From positions 31,432,229 through 31,496,228 of the forward strand of contig OX392533.1 of assembly GCA_947623455.1 (NCBI GenBank): a stretch of 64,000 nucleotides of DNA, in the 5' to 3' direction. This document shows positions 11,691-23,013 of this stretch, piece by piece. Origin of the DNA: Mimachlamys varia. Lineage: Eukaryota; Mollusca; Bivalvia; Pectinida; Pectinidae. How positions within the stretch are numbered: position 1 is the stretch's first letter; each line of letters starts with the position of its first letter. The notes beneath the pieces are model-generated. The model was not told the DNA's origin. It saw only the letters and a program-made list of their open reading frames with translations, and ran no database searches. Both the position numbers and the translations under genes were made by a program.

Positions 11691-12371
11691 TTTTTCACAC
11701 ATAACACAATATATAACAAATGAATAGAAAAACAAATAATGATAAATTCAGACTGATACTAAACGGAAGCCATGTATTTACAAATGATGATAAAAGACTT
11801 TTTTTGTAAATAGCAAAAACGGCTACAATGCCATATGCATTTTGAAATGATGAAAGAGAACAGTAAAGATACTTACATTATTGTACAAAACTGGTGGTAA
11901 ACGAGAATTTAATAAGATCATTCATAACATATAATTGATGTTAAAATGACAAATCCACACTCACTCTGACGATAATAATGACATTTATCATTTTGATAAA
12001 GTGTTCTGTTTGACAGTGACTAATAGTTTTTACAGTGCTGCTCTGGAATTTCCACAAAAGTAATGTCAGCCAATGGGAGAATTTGTGCGAACGTGATTTA
12101 AAATATATATATCATGTGTATTGAGTAATGCACATACTGCAATTCTGTCACCAGCAGGAACATTTCTCCCTTCGTTACATCACACGTACATGCTTCCGGA
12201 TCCTTTGTATATGGCCATGTCGGATTGTACATAACGCGGAAAAGGTCTCCAGGTACCATAGCTGACAAAGTTATAATATAATGTTTCCTTGGTATAAACA
12301 AAGCCAGCCAACCATCAATCAAGTAATTTATCAAATACGTCTGCGCATGCGTGAAGGATCTTAAAGGAATT
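11691..12371. other. Upstream region of the TLR-like gene
   Basis: No gene was found. The last ~70 bases hold the candidate TATA box and short ORF listed separately. No binding-site cluster could be defended by eye. Confidence 0.4.
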
Positions 12372-12379
12372 GTTATAAA
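12372..12379 (+). promoter_or_regulatory. Candidate TATA box of the TLR-like gene
   Basis: TTATAAAT lies 56 bases upstream of the receptor start codon. A usual 25-32 base offset would put transcription start near 12402-12408, giving a very short leader. No initiator or transcript evidence is available. Confidence 0.4.
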
Positions 12380-12405
12380 TGGGTAACATCCGATTAAATA
12401 CCGCC

Positions 12406-12447
12406 ATGGTTTACATTTTACTTAAGATTGTAGAATGGCGAATGTAA
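12406..12447 (+). CDS. Possible upstream ORF overlapping the TLR-like start
   Basis: An ATG in strong context (GCCATGG) opens a 13-codon frame that ends at TAA 12445-12447. It overlaps the receptor ATG at 12435 in another frame. If the transcript begins upstream of 12406, this frame would compete with receptor translation. If it begins at the position expected from the TATA-like box, the uATG would sit at the extreme 5' end and be skipped. Real translation is unproven. Confidence 0.3.
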   Translation: MVYILLKIVEWRM

Positions 12448-14504
12448 ATTTAATCATCATGATTTTGTCCTCTCTCTTGATAATGATGTCAACTGCATTT
12501 AATGCTATAAATTCAACAGAGACATTCCAGGGAAATGCCGAATTTCCGTTGAGTGGCAAAAACAATGCAAACTTCACAGTAGACGAAATAACGTTTTTGG
12601 GTACACAGCCTGTGGATGAGTTGGAGAATCGTTTACCACAAGCTTGGTCAACTATCTGCACTATTCAGCGGGGATTACAATGTCTACACCCATCAACTAA
12701 ACAAATTGTTGTTGATGTTCTAAAAATAACACAACCGACATGCGCATTATGTTCAGTTGGCCAAGGAGACGTTTTGAGATTTGAAGACTTAAGAACATTT
12801 CTACAGGATCCGAGAGTGAGGAAACCGTACGCTGTCACTATCAGTTGTCAGGAAGGGGGCAATATTACACTACCTTACCCAATGCGAGCTGACGGGCTTA
12901 GCTACATCCATGTACACAACTGTTTGATCCGCGACACAATGGCGGATTATTTCAATGCTGAGATCAACTTAATTCCAGATACTTTGGTGTATTACGCAAT
13001 TACAGACTCTGTGTTTTATATGGTCTCCGGTTTTTTCGCACATATTATTCAAAACATGAAATACATCACCAAAGCAGCAAAATGTGGTCCGGAGAAGAAA
13101 CTGATGATTGCAATTAACAGGAACATTTCGTATGCTTTCAGCAAGTTTGTTCTTCCTGAAGTTGAACCGATAAAGCGCGAGGAGAACCCGAACGCAGCAC
13201 GCGACTTTTTCCGCGGAATATCACGTGCAGCATTCACGTGTAACTATACAAAACTTATCGAACTGGACCGTAGTGTAACAAACAATCTTGGTTCGAAACA
13301 CGACAGTGTTCTTTTACAAAACTCTGAATTCCCAGCACTCCTTGTGTTCAATTTATCATATGCATTGTTAAGAGATTTACCAGGGAAATTAGACGACTGG
13401 AGGTTGTATTTTCCACGTTTGAAATACCTTGATTTTACACATAATAAAATTAGCGATTTCAAAAGCGTGCTTGATTACGGGGTAAAGACCGAGGACCCGA
13501 GCATGGGAACTCTTGATCTGCGCTACAACAATATAACCACCATTACCCTTAAACAACTTCAATCATTGCAACATCATAAATACGTAAAGGTAGACATCCG
13601 AGACAATCCTTTCGTGTGTGACTGTGGAATGCGGGACTTCGTGGAATTCTTTCGTCATAAAAACAATTTAACTATCGACGGCGCGGTGGGACAATATTCC
13701 TACCTGCAGGATCTTGAATGCCAGGAACCAGAAGTCGTTAAAGGTCGTAAAATTGTTGATTTAACAGTTAACGAGTTGGGCTGCGAGATTGAAACGACAA
13801 CTTTACTAGCAGCGCCAATTATTATATTATGTGTCATTGTCGTCTTTCTCATCGTCTTCATCATTGTTATTATAAAATACAGGAAGGAAATTGTAATTCT
13901 AGCCTTTACGAGGTTGAATATTTTGCTCCCGTGCCAACAAGAAGAAGAAAACGCAGGGAAAAAATATGATGCGTTCGTTTCATACAGTCAACACGATTCT
14001 GATTGGGTACTTAAAACCTTGGTAGTCGGATTAGAGCGTCCCAATGACCTTGATCCATTTAAATTGTGTCTTCATCAACGAGATTTCGCAGTGGGAACTG
14101 CCATTGCAGAAAACATCGTGCACAGTGTTGAAGCGAGTCGCCACACCATTCTCGTGATTTCTCGAAAGTTCCTAGAGAGTGAATGGTGTTTGATGGAATT
14201 TAGAACAGCGTTTCATCAAAGCTTGCTCGAAAAGAAGAAACACCTAATACTTGTAACTGTTGAACAATTAGCGCCAGAGGAACTCGACGCGGACCTTAAA
14301 CGGTGTATGCAGACTTTAACCTATGTCAATGTCGATGACAGGTTATTTTGGGATAAAATTATTTTTGCCCTGTCCGATAAAAGGAGAGGAAATCAAAATG
14401 TACACTGTTTCAAGAACCTTAAACAGTTTGTCTTCCGAGAACGTAAAAAACAGCCAAAACAACAACAACAACCGGAAGTTGACAATAACAACGATGCGAA
14501 GTGA
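12435..14504 (+). CDS. Toll-like receptor-like protein, LRR-TM-TIR, single exon
   Basis: A 689-residue type I membrane receptor that should sense a ligand outside and recruit TIR adaptors inside. In order: signal peptide about 1-22; an unusually short ectodomain (to about 450) with N-glycosylation sites; recognisable leucine-rich repeats at about 326-388 (LDLRYNNITTITL); an LRR C-cap with C395, C397, C429 and C450; membrane segment about 457-480; and TIR about 510-650. TIR box 1 is YDAFVSYSQHD (511-521), box 2 is LCLHQRDFAVG (544-554) and box 3 is FW (638-639). The BB-loop position that is normally proline is V553. The tail is Q/N-rich. The start has A at -3 and G at +4 and leads straight into the signal peptide. 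No intron is needed. Many TLRs have 20 or more LRRs, so this ectodomain is short or strongly diverged. The family call is very secure; ligand and adaptor are unknown. Confidence 0.95.
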   Translation: MANVNLIIMILSSLLIMMSTAFNAINSTETFQGNAEFPLSGKNNANFTVDEITFLGTQPVDELENRLPQAWSTICTIQRGLQCLHPSTKQIVVDVLKITQPTCALCSVGQGDVLRFEDLRTFLQDPRVRKPYAVTISCQEGGNITLPYPMRADGLSYIHVHNCLIRDTMADYFNAEINLIPDTLVYYAITDSVFYMVSGFFAHIIQNMKYITKAAKCGPEKKLMIAINRNISYAFSKFVLPEVEPIKREENPNAARDFFRGISRAAFTCNYTKLIELDRSVTNNLGSKHDSVLLQNSEFPALLVFNLSYALLRDLPGKLDDWRLYFPRLKYLDFTHNKISDFKSVLDYGVKTEDPSMGTLDLRYNNITTITLKQLQSLQHHKYVKVDIRDNPFVCDCGMRDFVEFFRHKNNLTIDGAVGQYSYLQDLECQEPEVVKGRKIVDLTVNELGCEIETTTLLAAPIIILCVIVVFLIVFIIVIIKYRKEIVILAFTRLNILLPCQQEEENAGKKYDAFVSYSQHDSDWVLKTLVVGLERPNDLDPFKLCLHQRDFAVGTAIAENIVHSVEASRHTILVISRKFLESEWCLMEFRTAFHQSLLEKKKHLILVTVEQLAPEELDADLKRCMQTLTYVNVDDRLFWDKIIFALSDKRRGNQNVHCFKNLKQFVFRERKKQPKQQQQPEVDNNNDAK

Positions 14505-14604
14505 TTTGCATGTAGAATTTGGTTTCATTGTTTGGTATTGCTTTTGTTAGTACATTAATTGATAACAAAGCTACATTTATATTGTATAACAAGGCTAGGA
14601 GTTG

Positions 14605-14610
14605 AATAAA
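14605..14610 (+). terminator. Polyadenylation signal AATAAA of the TLR-like gene
   Basis: AATAAA lies 100 bases after the stop codon and is the first consensus signal downstream. Confidence 0.55.
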
Positions 14611-14651
14611 AGTTTTATAGTATGGTGTAATTCTAAAACGTTTCGACTGAA

Positions 14652-15008
14652 GTGGTTGGCGACTGTGGTGGCTGAGTCGTGATACTGCGCCTACGATCAC
14701 TAGCAATCCATTGCAAGGTCAAGGGCTCGTGGACCACGTGGTGTCTCCTTGACCCCTAAGAGGTAATGCTCACTTACGCTCTGTGAAAGAAAAGTGAGCT
14801 TACCCCCTGGAATGTCGATGACTGAAGTGATTTGGTACCACAATGGCTAAGTGGTGAGAGTCAGATCGCCTACGATCAATAACTCCCTTCTATTGCACGG
14901 TCGATGGCTTGATGTTGCATTTTTTCGACCTCTCAGGGGTAACGCTTACTTTTGCTAATTAATATAGAAAGTGAGCTTACCTCCTGGAAATTGAAGATGT
15001 AAGTGGTG
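14652..15008 (+). repeat. Two tandem SINE-like units, about 170-180 bp each
   Basis: Both units start with an A-box-like stretch (GTGGCTGAGTCGTGA; ATGGCTAAGTGGTGA). They share GCCTACGATCA and end in AAAGTGAGCTTACC(C/T)CCTGGAA, near 14790-14811 and 14968-14990. A degraded B-box region lies between. A tRNA-derived SINE dimer is the best reading. Confidence 0.6.
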
Positions 15009-15731
15009 GCGAGTATCAGTAATTGATAAAAAATAGTTGTTTAAAGGCTAGTCAGCATAATCACTTTTCTAATTACATTTTTCAACCATTTGTAATTCTG
15101 TCAATATACATGCACATGTACATTATTCTTTCTTAATTTTGTATGTAAATCGCCTTTACGGTGTACCACATGGTTGATATCAGCAAAGTAGTAACTTATC
15201 TCTGGCTTAGTTTTGAAACATGACTGGATGAAGGATTTTAACATTATAACACTGGCTATATATCTCAAAATCTTTCTGCTGAATTGTCTCATTTTTTTAT
15301 ATTCTAGTTTGAACAGTTCATAATATCATGTTGAAACGTACAGGGGTTTATCTCCCTACTACTATATGTTAAACAGACAGGGTATTTATGTTTATGTTAT
15401 TAAATTACTTGTATCAATATTTTCATATTTTTAATTGTTTCATCTATGTCTTTGCCATGTCAACCTACGGAGAGAAGTATAGGCCTAGTCAGTTGCTGTT
15501 AAATCCTATTGTTTCACAATCATATATAAATAAAAAGAAATACCTATAAATGTAGTTCTAGTGTTTGTAGTTATTGAAGTTAATTCTTTCAGGGGTCATC
15601 TAAATAGACAAATTACATTGGATTTAAAAAAAACCCTGAAAACAACAATGTTTGCCACAAATGTAGCCATGAAATATACTAAAATGTTTGTGATCACATG
15701 AACGTTCTTAATTTCTACCACAATACCCCGA
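15009..15731. other. Non-coding, nothing recognised
   Basis: AT-rich sequence with no supported feature. Confidence 0.45.
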
Positions 15732-16197
15732 GTTATTCCACTCTCAGACCATTGTATAAATGTGCTTACTGTTGGATAAATATATGTTATATACCACTAG
15801 TGGAATATGACCTTCCGGACTTTTGGTTGGTTGAGAAGTTGAACTTTGACCGGAAATCACGATTGTTGACGTCGTCATCGATTGTCGACGACGTCACAAC
15901 TTGGCGGGAATATATGCGAGATGATGCGTTTTCGCGCAAATAGTCCGCGGTTCACTTCAAAAATCAACACTGACACTGCCGATTTAATATATATGGTAGA
16001 AACTGGTCACACCACTCGTGATTATTGAATATGGCATTTATTGCACTCTCGTTAATTATTTTCTAACAGTTACAAAAGACACTCGCTAAAGCTCGTGTCT
16101 TTTGTAACTTTTAAAAAATAATTAACGAGAGTGAAATAAATTTCATATCAAACAACCACTCGTTGTGTAATCTCTATATATTCAATCATAAGTTGTA
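15732..16197. mobile_element. MITE M1, copy 1
   Basis: It shares with 31480-31855 the segments ATAAATATATGTTATATACC, CCGGAAATCACG, TTGTTGACGTCGTCA, ACTTGGCGGGAATATAT, GAAACTGGTCACA and AACAACCAC(T/C)CGTTGTGTAA in the same order. Its right half is a hairpin: CACTCTCGTTAATTATTTT (about 16043) faces AAAATAATTAACGAGAGTG (about 16115), with an inner ACAAAAGACAC...GTGTCTTTTGT stem. It encodes nothing and looks like a non-autonomous DNA transposon. Confidence 0.75.
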
Positions 16198-16343
16198 GAC
16201 GACAAGATATTCTGGTATACAGGGGAATTTGTGGCAAGATGCAGTATGGAATATTTACATTCTGTGTTGCATTGTTTATATATCATTACCGAACCAAATT
16301 GTAGTATATCACATTATATACTACAATTTGCAATCCACATCAC

Positions 16344-16577
16344 ATGACGTAATTTCTGACGACATATTGGACTATATCATATCAAAGCTTTGCGCCCCGC
16401 CTCATGTAACATGTATGGTGACTTTGAATCAATTCTTAGATGATTTAAATCAGGCCATTGTGACGTCATTTGTGACGCCATGTTGGACTACGTTATGTCA
16501 ACGCTTTGCACTCCGCCTTAGATAACACGAATAATTGGTTTGAGTCAATAGTTCCGATGATATTGATTTAAACCAGA
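16344..16577 (+). repeat. Two-copy tandem repeat, ~117-bp period
   Basis: TGACGTAATTTCTGACGACAT at 16344 corresponds to TGACGTCATTTGTGACGCCAT at 16461. Each is followed by TTGGACTA..., GCTTTGC(G/A)C(C/T)CCGCCT and a second shared block ending in GATTTAAA(T/C)CAG. Confidence 0.75.
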
Positions 16578-16796
16578 CTCTCCAAGAAAAGAAACACACA
16601 TGAATAAATGGAGAAAGTTTACCGACTATATCTTAAAGGAATAGATACAGGCATATTTTAAAATTATCGGAAATGTAAATATAATCATATTTACCAGTCG
16701 CCCAAATTGTATTCATATCGACTGTATACTACATCTGGTAACAGTTCAATGCTTAAATAATTCTAAGTTGCATAATATATGAAACCAAATATCATC

Positions 16797-16880
16797 GTTG
16801 TACTCTCAAGTGTCCATAGCACACGATATGGACATTTGTTTGACTGGATATGGCTCTTTCAAAGCGTACACACTGATTTG
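16797..16880 (+). repeat. Dispersed repeat R2, copy 1
   Basis: The block from TTGTACTCTCAAGTG through TAGCACACGATA and GGACATTTGTTTGACTGG to AAAGCGTACA recurs inverted at 17797-17880 and direct at 39950-40030. Its origin is unknown. Confidence 0.75.
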
Positions 16881-17796
16881 AGAGAATTGACAATTTTGAA
16901 CATAACAAGAAGACTACTTTAGGAACAATAGTTTAACTACTAAATTTTAAGACAAACAATACACATTTCATAAAAAAGCCTCAAACTCCACAGTTGTAAC
17001 ATTTGCCTTGGAAACAGTCTTCTTCTCGCTTTGTTCACAAGTCTTAAAAGTATCCAATAGGATTTTTTTATAATCAAAATAAGTCTATGTATACAATTAA
17101 GGAATGTATCTTGCTGCTTTAGTCGATTTCGTGGGGTATTGAATTGAGTTGGTCTTGAAACAAATTCATATTCCAGTAGATGTAGAAACTCGAAATGAAT
17201 AAATTCAAGACAAACTAAATTCATCGACCAAAACAAGATCCAATCTTTATATTTCAATTTGTGTGCATTTTCTAATCTTTCAAATTGTGAAGTTTGTTTC
17301 ACGTTCTGGAGCTTGTGCAAGTCTGCGTAGTGACGTAATGTAAAACATATAGTGCGTCATTCAATGGCAATCATACACCATTATGGTGTACATTGATAGT
17401 TCAATTCAGATAAATTTTGTAGAAATATAGCATTTAACCAGTTCAAAAATGCCATATGTTTACAAAAGTACGATAGGCCCACTCGTCAGTCAGTACCGCA
17501 AGCAACCATGAACCTTTAACAGTTTGCAGATTTATCGATTTTGGTTATTTAAATTTGTTTTCTTGAGCTGCTTCAGTTAACATATCAAATCTCAAATGGT
17601 GTCTTCTTTTTTGAACTTGTCATTCGAGTTCCCCCCCCCCCCCCCCTTGCAAAATCATGCGCGCAGGCAATATTAAGATGGTCAAATTCATTGGCAAAAG
17701 AAACAGGTAGCATTTGGTAGTTTCATGGGGTTCAATTTGAGTAAGAATTGAAATATATTTCGGTAAAACGTTTCATAGTCGCAATTTGCGATTCAA
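16881..17796. other. Non-coding, C-run near 17630
   Basis: A run of about 16 C lies near 17631-17646. Otherwise nothing was recognised. Confidence 0.45.
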
Positions 17797-17880
17797 TGTC
17801 AAACCGAATCAATGTGAACGCTTTGATAAAGCCATATCCAGTCAAACAAATATCCCTATCGTGTGCTAGAGACACTTGTG
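17797..17880 (-). repeat. Dispersed repeat R2, copy 2 (inverted)
   Basis: The reverse complement of the R2 block is present, including CCAGTCAAACAAAT and TATCGTGTGCTA. Copies 1 and 2 form a 1-kb inverted pair. Confidence 0.75.
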
Positions 17881-19942
17881 CATAAAACGGCAGTGTTATG
17901 TTGAGCAACATGTATGATCTACACGAGCTAAACATGGATTTTTTCGAATGTTTTGCCAATACTAACAAACACCTTGGAAAATTACATGTCAAAAGCAATG
18001 TTCGTGGTTTAGCATGACACATACTAACAACTGATCAAGTTATTTTCGTTAAATTGTCCGACATAGTGATTAATAAGCTTGTAAAATATCTAAAAATCTG
18101 CTCTTTATATGACCCTTTATTTAACAGACTGCGAATAGCATGGCATGTGTAATGTTTGTCCCTGTAATCACTGGGCTGTATCTATTTCTTGGTAAAGGGG
18201 AGTAACTCCTACAACGTAACCACACTCGCTGCTCTCTCAAATACATTCCAACTAGAAAGCGCCATTAAAAATAGAAACTGTTGTTTGCAGAGGCACGAGC
18301 TGCGAAGTTATCCTATAATCACGTGATAACAGTATACTGTCTCGCAAGAAACCTATTTTTGTTTTGTTGACACATAGTAAGTTTACACGCAATTTATTTT
18401 TCAAGTTAAAGAACCACTAAATACAGCTTATTCCGATCGATACAAGCGATATATATTAGCAACATAAGCAATACACAACAGAGAGCACTTAATTCAGTAC
18501 GTTGTGGTTTGGTGCAAGCTACGTGAAAAAATTTGGGTGTTAATCAAATTGTTATTTCTGGGTATATGTCAGTCTATGGCCTGTCACTGCACCTCCGACC
18601 TCCATTTATCACAGTACATGTTACCCTTGTCGAGTTATACTAGTTATATCCTTATTTCAGTGTGGAAACATTGTGACACCCGTGGCTTAGTTATCTCACG
18701 ATTGGTGCCATTCCCTGCCATTGTTGGTGCTGAAACCTACTGCTTTGGTTGGTATGCGGCCTGTATGCTAGGGAATACCTATGGATTACGTGACCTTGTC
18801 TGTGGTTTAGGTTCAGCATCTGGTTTGAGTCAGAGATAAATACCGTTTGGCTAACTTGCTTATAATGTAGATTATAGATTTTTATTTGTTCATTATCGTG
18901 AAAAATCTTATTTTGCCTCCAGCTTACCGCTTTATGGAATTCTAATTTTCCTTCTAGCACCTGTGTAAAACATTGACTACGTAATTAAAACACTGAACTA
19001 ACATTGCTAAAATATTTTATTGAGATGAACTGCGTTTATATATTAACAGAGCACAGTGTTCAAAATAATTTCGCGGTTTTGTTTTACCGTGACAATGACA
19101 ATAATTCAAAGCTTGTAGGCCGCCTTGCTGTTAGGCAAATCAAAGACGTTGGCATTCACGTGTAATGTGATCGTCTGGACCAAAGCTTTTAAAAATAGCA
19201 ATTTGAAAGCTGCACGTATAAAACCGGAAATCGTTTTTATAAAACCGGACGAATCATTTTCTAAATCCTACAGATCAAATGATCAACAATGTCATAATTC
19301 ATATTGTATGATCGAGTAGACGAGACTTTTAGGGACAGACTGTAGCCATAGGGCGTTTCTTATCTTGTTAGTCATGGGAAATCCAGACATTTAGATAGTG
19401 CATATGACAAGCAATTACCAAGCGCTCGTCCTTACAGTATTCATTCTTCCTGACAGCGATCCAGCGAGTCAACCGGCAAATTATCAATACAATATTTTGA
19501 AATAAATATTTTGTAACAAATAAGGACAGCTTCCATGTTGAGAGAGCTATATCTATCGATCAACGAGCAATGCTTTACCAAGATGACCAACATCGCGCAA
19601 GACATTGCAACTCGGCAAGACGCGTATACGTAATAGCAGTAGACACTACACCACAGGCAGGGAAACAAACCCCTAGATTACATGTAAGGACGCGAGGCAA
19701 CTGCATAAACCCAACATACCGCATGCTGTGTAATATATACATACACATCATATGACATCGATATCAACACGCATAACTCATGAAAATACAAACTGCGCAC
19801 AGACATGACACAAAAGCAAGCTATCCCCTCACGCCAAATAAGTACTGTCCACAACTCATGACAAATAGTATCCGCGAACACGGCAAACAAAAACCGCGTA
19901 CACCTATGAATGAGAATAACAACGTACACCCAACGACAAATA
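17881..19942. other. Non-coding, nothing firmly recognised
   Basis: Several open frames of 60-111 codons occur (for example 18504-18839), but none shows domain, signal-peptide or codon evidence. From about 19900 the sequence grades into the satellite. Confidence 0.45.
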
Positions 19943-21112
19943 ACAGCATCGAACTACTCCAATCAAATAACAGTATGGAACACTAAAACAAATAACATCG
20001 AACACTCAAAACAAATAACAGCATCGAACACTCAAAACAAATAACAGCATCGAACTACTCAAAACAAATTACAGCATCGAACTACTCAAAACAAATTACA
20101 GCATCGAACTACCAAAAACAAATAACAGCATCGAACATTCAAAACAAATAACAGGACCGAACACTCAAAACAAATAACAGCATCGACCTACTCAAAACAA
20201 CTAACAGCATCGAACTACTCAAAACAAATTACAGCATCGAACTACTAAAAGCAAATAACAGCATCGAACTACTGAAAACAAATAACAGGACCGAACACTC
20301 AAAACAAATAACAGCATCGACCTACTCAAAACAACTAACAGCATCGAACTACTCAAAACAAATTACAGCATCGAACTACTAAAAGCAAATAACAGCATCG
20401 AACTACTCAAATCAAATAACAGCATCGAACTACTCAAAACAAGTAACAAAATCGAACTACTCAAAACAAATAACAGCATCGAACTACTCAAAACAAATTA
20501 CAGCATCGAACTACCAAAAACAAATAACAGCATCGAACATTCAAAACAAATAACAGAACCGAACACTCAAAACAAATAACAGCATCGACCTACTCAAAAA
20601 AAATTACAGCATCGAACTACTCAAAACAAATTACAGCATCGAACTACTAAAAGCAAATAACAGCATCGAACTACTGAAAACAAATAACAGCATCGAACTA
20701 CTGTAAACAAATAACAGCATCGAACACTCAAATCAAATATTAGCATCGAACTACTCAAATCAAATAACAGCATCGAACTACTCAAAACAAGTAACAAAAT
20801 CGAACTACTCAAAACAAAAAACAGCATCGAACTACTCAAAACAAATAACAGAATCGAACTACTCAAATAACAGCATGGAACTACTCAAAACCAATAACAG
20901 CATCGAACTACTCAAAACAAATAACAGAATCGAACTACTCAAATAACAGCATGGAACTACTCAAAACAAAAAACAGCATCGAACTACTCAAAACAAATAA
21001 CAGAATCGAACTACTCAAATAACAGCATGAAACTACTCAAAACCAATAACAGCATCGAACACCTTCAACAAATAATAGCATCGACCTACTCAAAACAAAT
21101 AACAGTGTAAGA
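19943..21112 (+). repeat. 27-bp satellite, diverged block A
   Basis: Tandem units of about 27 bp are built on AACAGCATCGAACTACTC plus an AAAACAAAT linker. Units here carry many substitutions and small deletions (GGACCGAACACTC, AGAATCGAACTACTC, TTACAGCATCG). A longer period of about 134 bp appears near 20150-20420 and one of about 72 bp near 20850-21040. Frames are broken by indels. Confidence 0.9.
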
Positions 21113-21124
21113 GGAGAAAATGTA

Positions 21125-21201
21125 GTGTCCATACCAGGATTCAAACCCGGGACCTTCGGAACTCTAGACGAAAAAACCTACCAACTGAGCTACCTAGTCG
21201 C
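21125..21201 (-). repeat. tRNA-like sequence T1 (satellite module)
   Basis: On the minus strand it reads GGTAGCTCAGTTGGTAGG (D arm, A box) and later CCCGGGTTTGAATCCTGG (T arm with mismatches). It lies in satellite and the anticodon loop is irregular, so it is called tRNA-like and not a tRNA gene. Confidence 0.6.
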
Positions 21202-21369
21202 CGATGATCAACCGAGTCCAGTTCTGCCACATTCCTCCCTCCTTTTTCTCCAAGTCTTTGCCCTCGAACACAACTATTTGCAAGTTCGTATATCCCCTTG
21301 CTAAGCGTACTCCCAATGCTTTAAACAAGGTTTGGCAAGCTTGCCAATTTTCTAACAAGAGAAAATGTA

Positions 21370-21445
21370 GCTTCCAGACCGGGATTCGAACCCGGGACCT
21401 TCCGAACTCTAGACGGACAATCTACCAAATGAGATACCTGGTCGC
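21370..21445 (-). repeat. tRNA-like sequence T2 (satellite module)
   Basis: On the minus strand, the D-arm region GGTATCTCATTTGGTAGA is followed by a perfect T arm CCGGGTTCGAATCCCGG. The two ends can pair as an acceptor-like stem of about 8 bp with mismatch. The anticodon stem TCCG/CGGA encloses a 9-base loop, which is not canonical. Confidence 0.65.
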
Positions 21446-21477
21446 CGATGATCAACCTAGTTCAGTTCCGCTACAAC

Positions 21478-22743
21478 GGCATCGAACTACTCAAAACAAA
21501 TAACGGCATCGAACAACTCAAAACAAATAACGGCATCGAACAACTCAAAACAAATAAAGGCATCGAACAACTCAAAACAAATAACGGCATCGAACTTCTC
21601 AAAACAAATAACGGCATCGAACAACTCAAAACAAATAAAGGCATCAAACAACTCAAAACAAATAACGGCATCGAACTTCTCAAAACAAATAACGGCATCG
21701 AACAACTCAAAACAAATAACGGCATCGAACTTCTCAAAACAAATAACGGCATCGAACTTCTCAAAACAAATAATGGCATCGAACAACTCAAAACAAATAA
21801 AGGCATCGAACTTCTCAAAACAAATAACGGCATCGAACAACTCAAAACAAATAACGGCATCGAACAACTCAAAACAAATAAAGGCATCGAACTTCTCAAA
21901 ACAAATAACGGCATCGAACAACTCAAAACAAATAACAGCATCGAACTACTCAAAACAAATAACGGCATCGAACTACTCAAAACAAATAACAGCATCGAAC
22001 TACTCAAAACAAATAACGGCATCGAACAACTCAAAACAAATAACAGCATCGAACAACTCAAAACAAATAAAGGCATCGAACTACTCAAAACAAATAACGG
22101 CATCGAACTACTCAAAACAAATAACGGCATCGAACTACTCAAAACAAATAACGGCATCGAACTACTCAAACAAATAACAGCATGGAACTACTCAAAACCA
22201 ATAACAGCATCGAACTACTCAAAACAAATAACGGCATCGAACTACTCAAAACAAATAAAGGCATCGAACTACTCAAAACAAATAACGGCATCGAACTACT
22301 CAAAACAAATAACGGCATCGAACTACTCAAAACAAATAACGGCATCGAACTACTCAAAACAAATAAAGGCATCGAACTACTCAAAACAAATAACGGCATC
22401 GAACTACTCAAAACAAATAACGGCATCGAACTACTTAAAACAAATAACAGCATCGAACTACTCAAACAAATAACAGCATGAAACTACTCAAACAAATAAC
22501 AGCATGAAACTACTCAAAACCAATAACAGCATCGAACACCTTAAACAAATAATAGCATCGACCTACTTAAAACAAATAACGGCATCGAACTACTCAAAAC
22601 AAATAACGGCATCGAACTACTCAAAACAAATAACAGCATCGAACTACTCAAACAAATAACAGCATGAAACTACTCAAAACCAATAACAGCATCGAACACC
22701 TTAAACAAATAATAGCATCGACCTACTCAAAACAAATAACAGT
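21478..22743 (+). repeat. 27-bp satellite, homogeneous block B
   Basis: About 46 near-identical 27-bp units (core AACGGCATCGAACTACTC, variants AAAGGCATCG, GAACTTCTC, GAACAACTC). Because 27 is divisible by three, several frames stay open on both strands: 341 codons from 21448 repeating LLKTNNGIE, and 232 codons on the minus strand. These are products of the period and are not annotated as genes. Frame breaks come from short units near 22170 and 22480. Confidence 0.95.
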
Positions 22744-22761
22744 GTAAGAGGAGAAAATGTA

Positions 22762-22837
22762 GTGTCCATACCGGGATTCAAACCCGGGACCTTCGGAACT
22801 CTAGACGAAAAATCTACCAACTGAGCTACCTAGTCGC
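22762..22837 (-). repeat. tRNA-like sequence T3 (satellite module)
   Basis: Counterpart of T1 in module 2, with minus-strand GGTAGCTCAGTTGGTAG and T arm CCCGGGTTTGAATCCCGG. Confidence 0.6.
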
Positions 22838-23013
22838 CGATGATCGACCCAGTCCAGTTCTGCCACATTCCTCCCTCCTTTTTCTCCAAGTCTTTGCCCT
22901 CGAACACAACTATTTGCAAGTTCATATATCCCCTTGCTACATTTGTAAGTGTACTCCCAATGCTTTAAACAAGGTTTGGCAAGCTTGCCAATTTTCTAAC
23001 AAGAGAAAATGTA

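Larger units (their letters stand above)
21113..21477 (+). repeat. Satellite-embedded module 1 with two tRNA-like sequences
   Basis: A ~365-bp non-satellite segment. On the minus strand it holds two tRNA-like sequences (21370-21445 and 21125-21201) separated by ~170 bases that include CTCCCTCCTTTTTCTCCAAG. It is almost identical to 22744-23120. Satellite flanks it on both sides. Confidence 0.85.

Noticed and set aside
18504..18839. 111-codon ORF with hydrophobic stretches
   Set aside because: No family, no conserved motif and no repeat support; length is within chance for this much DNA.
21448..22473. 341-codon ORF repeating LLKTNNGIE
   Set aside because: Openness follows from the 27-bp period; equally long frames exist on both strands. 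No start context or domain.
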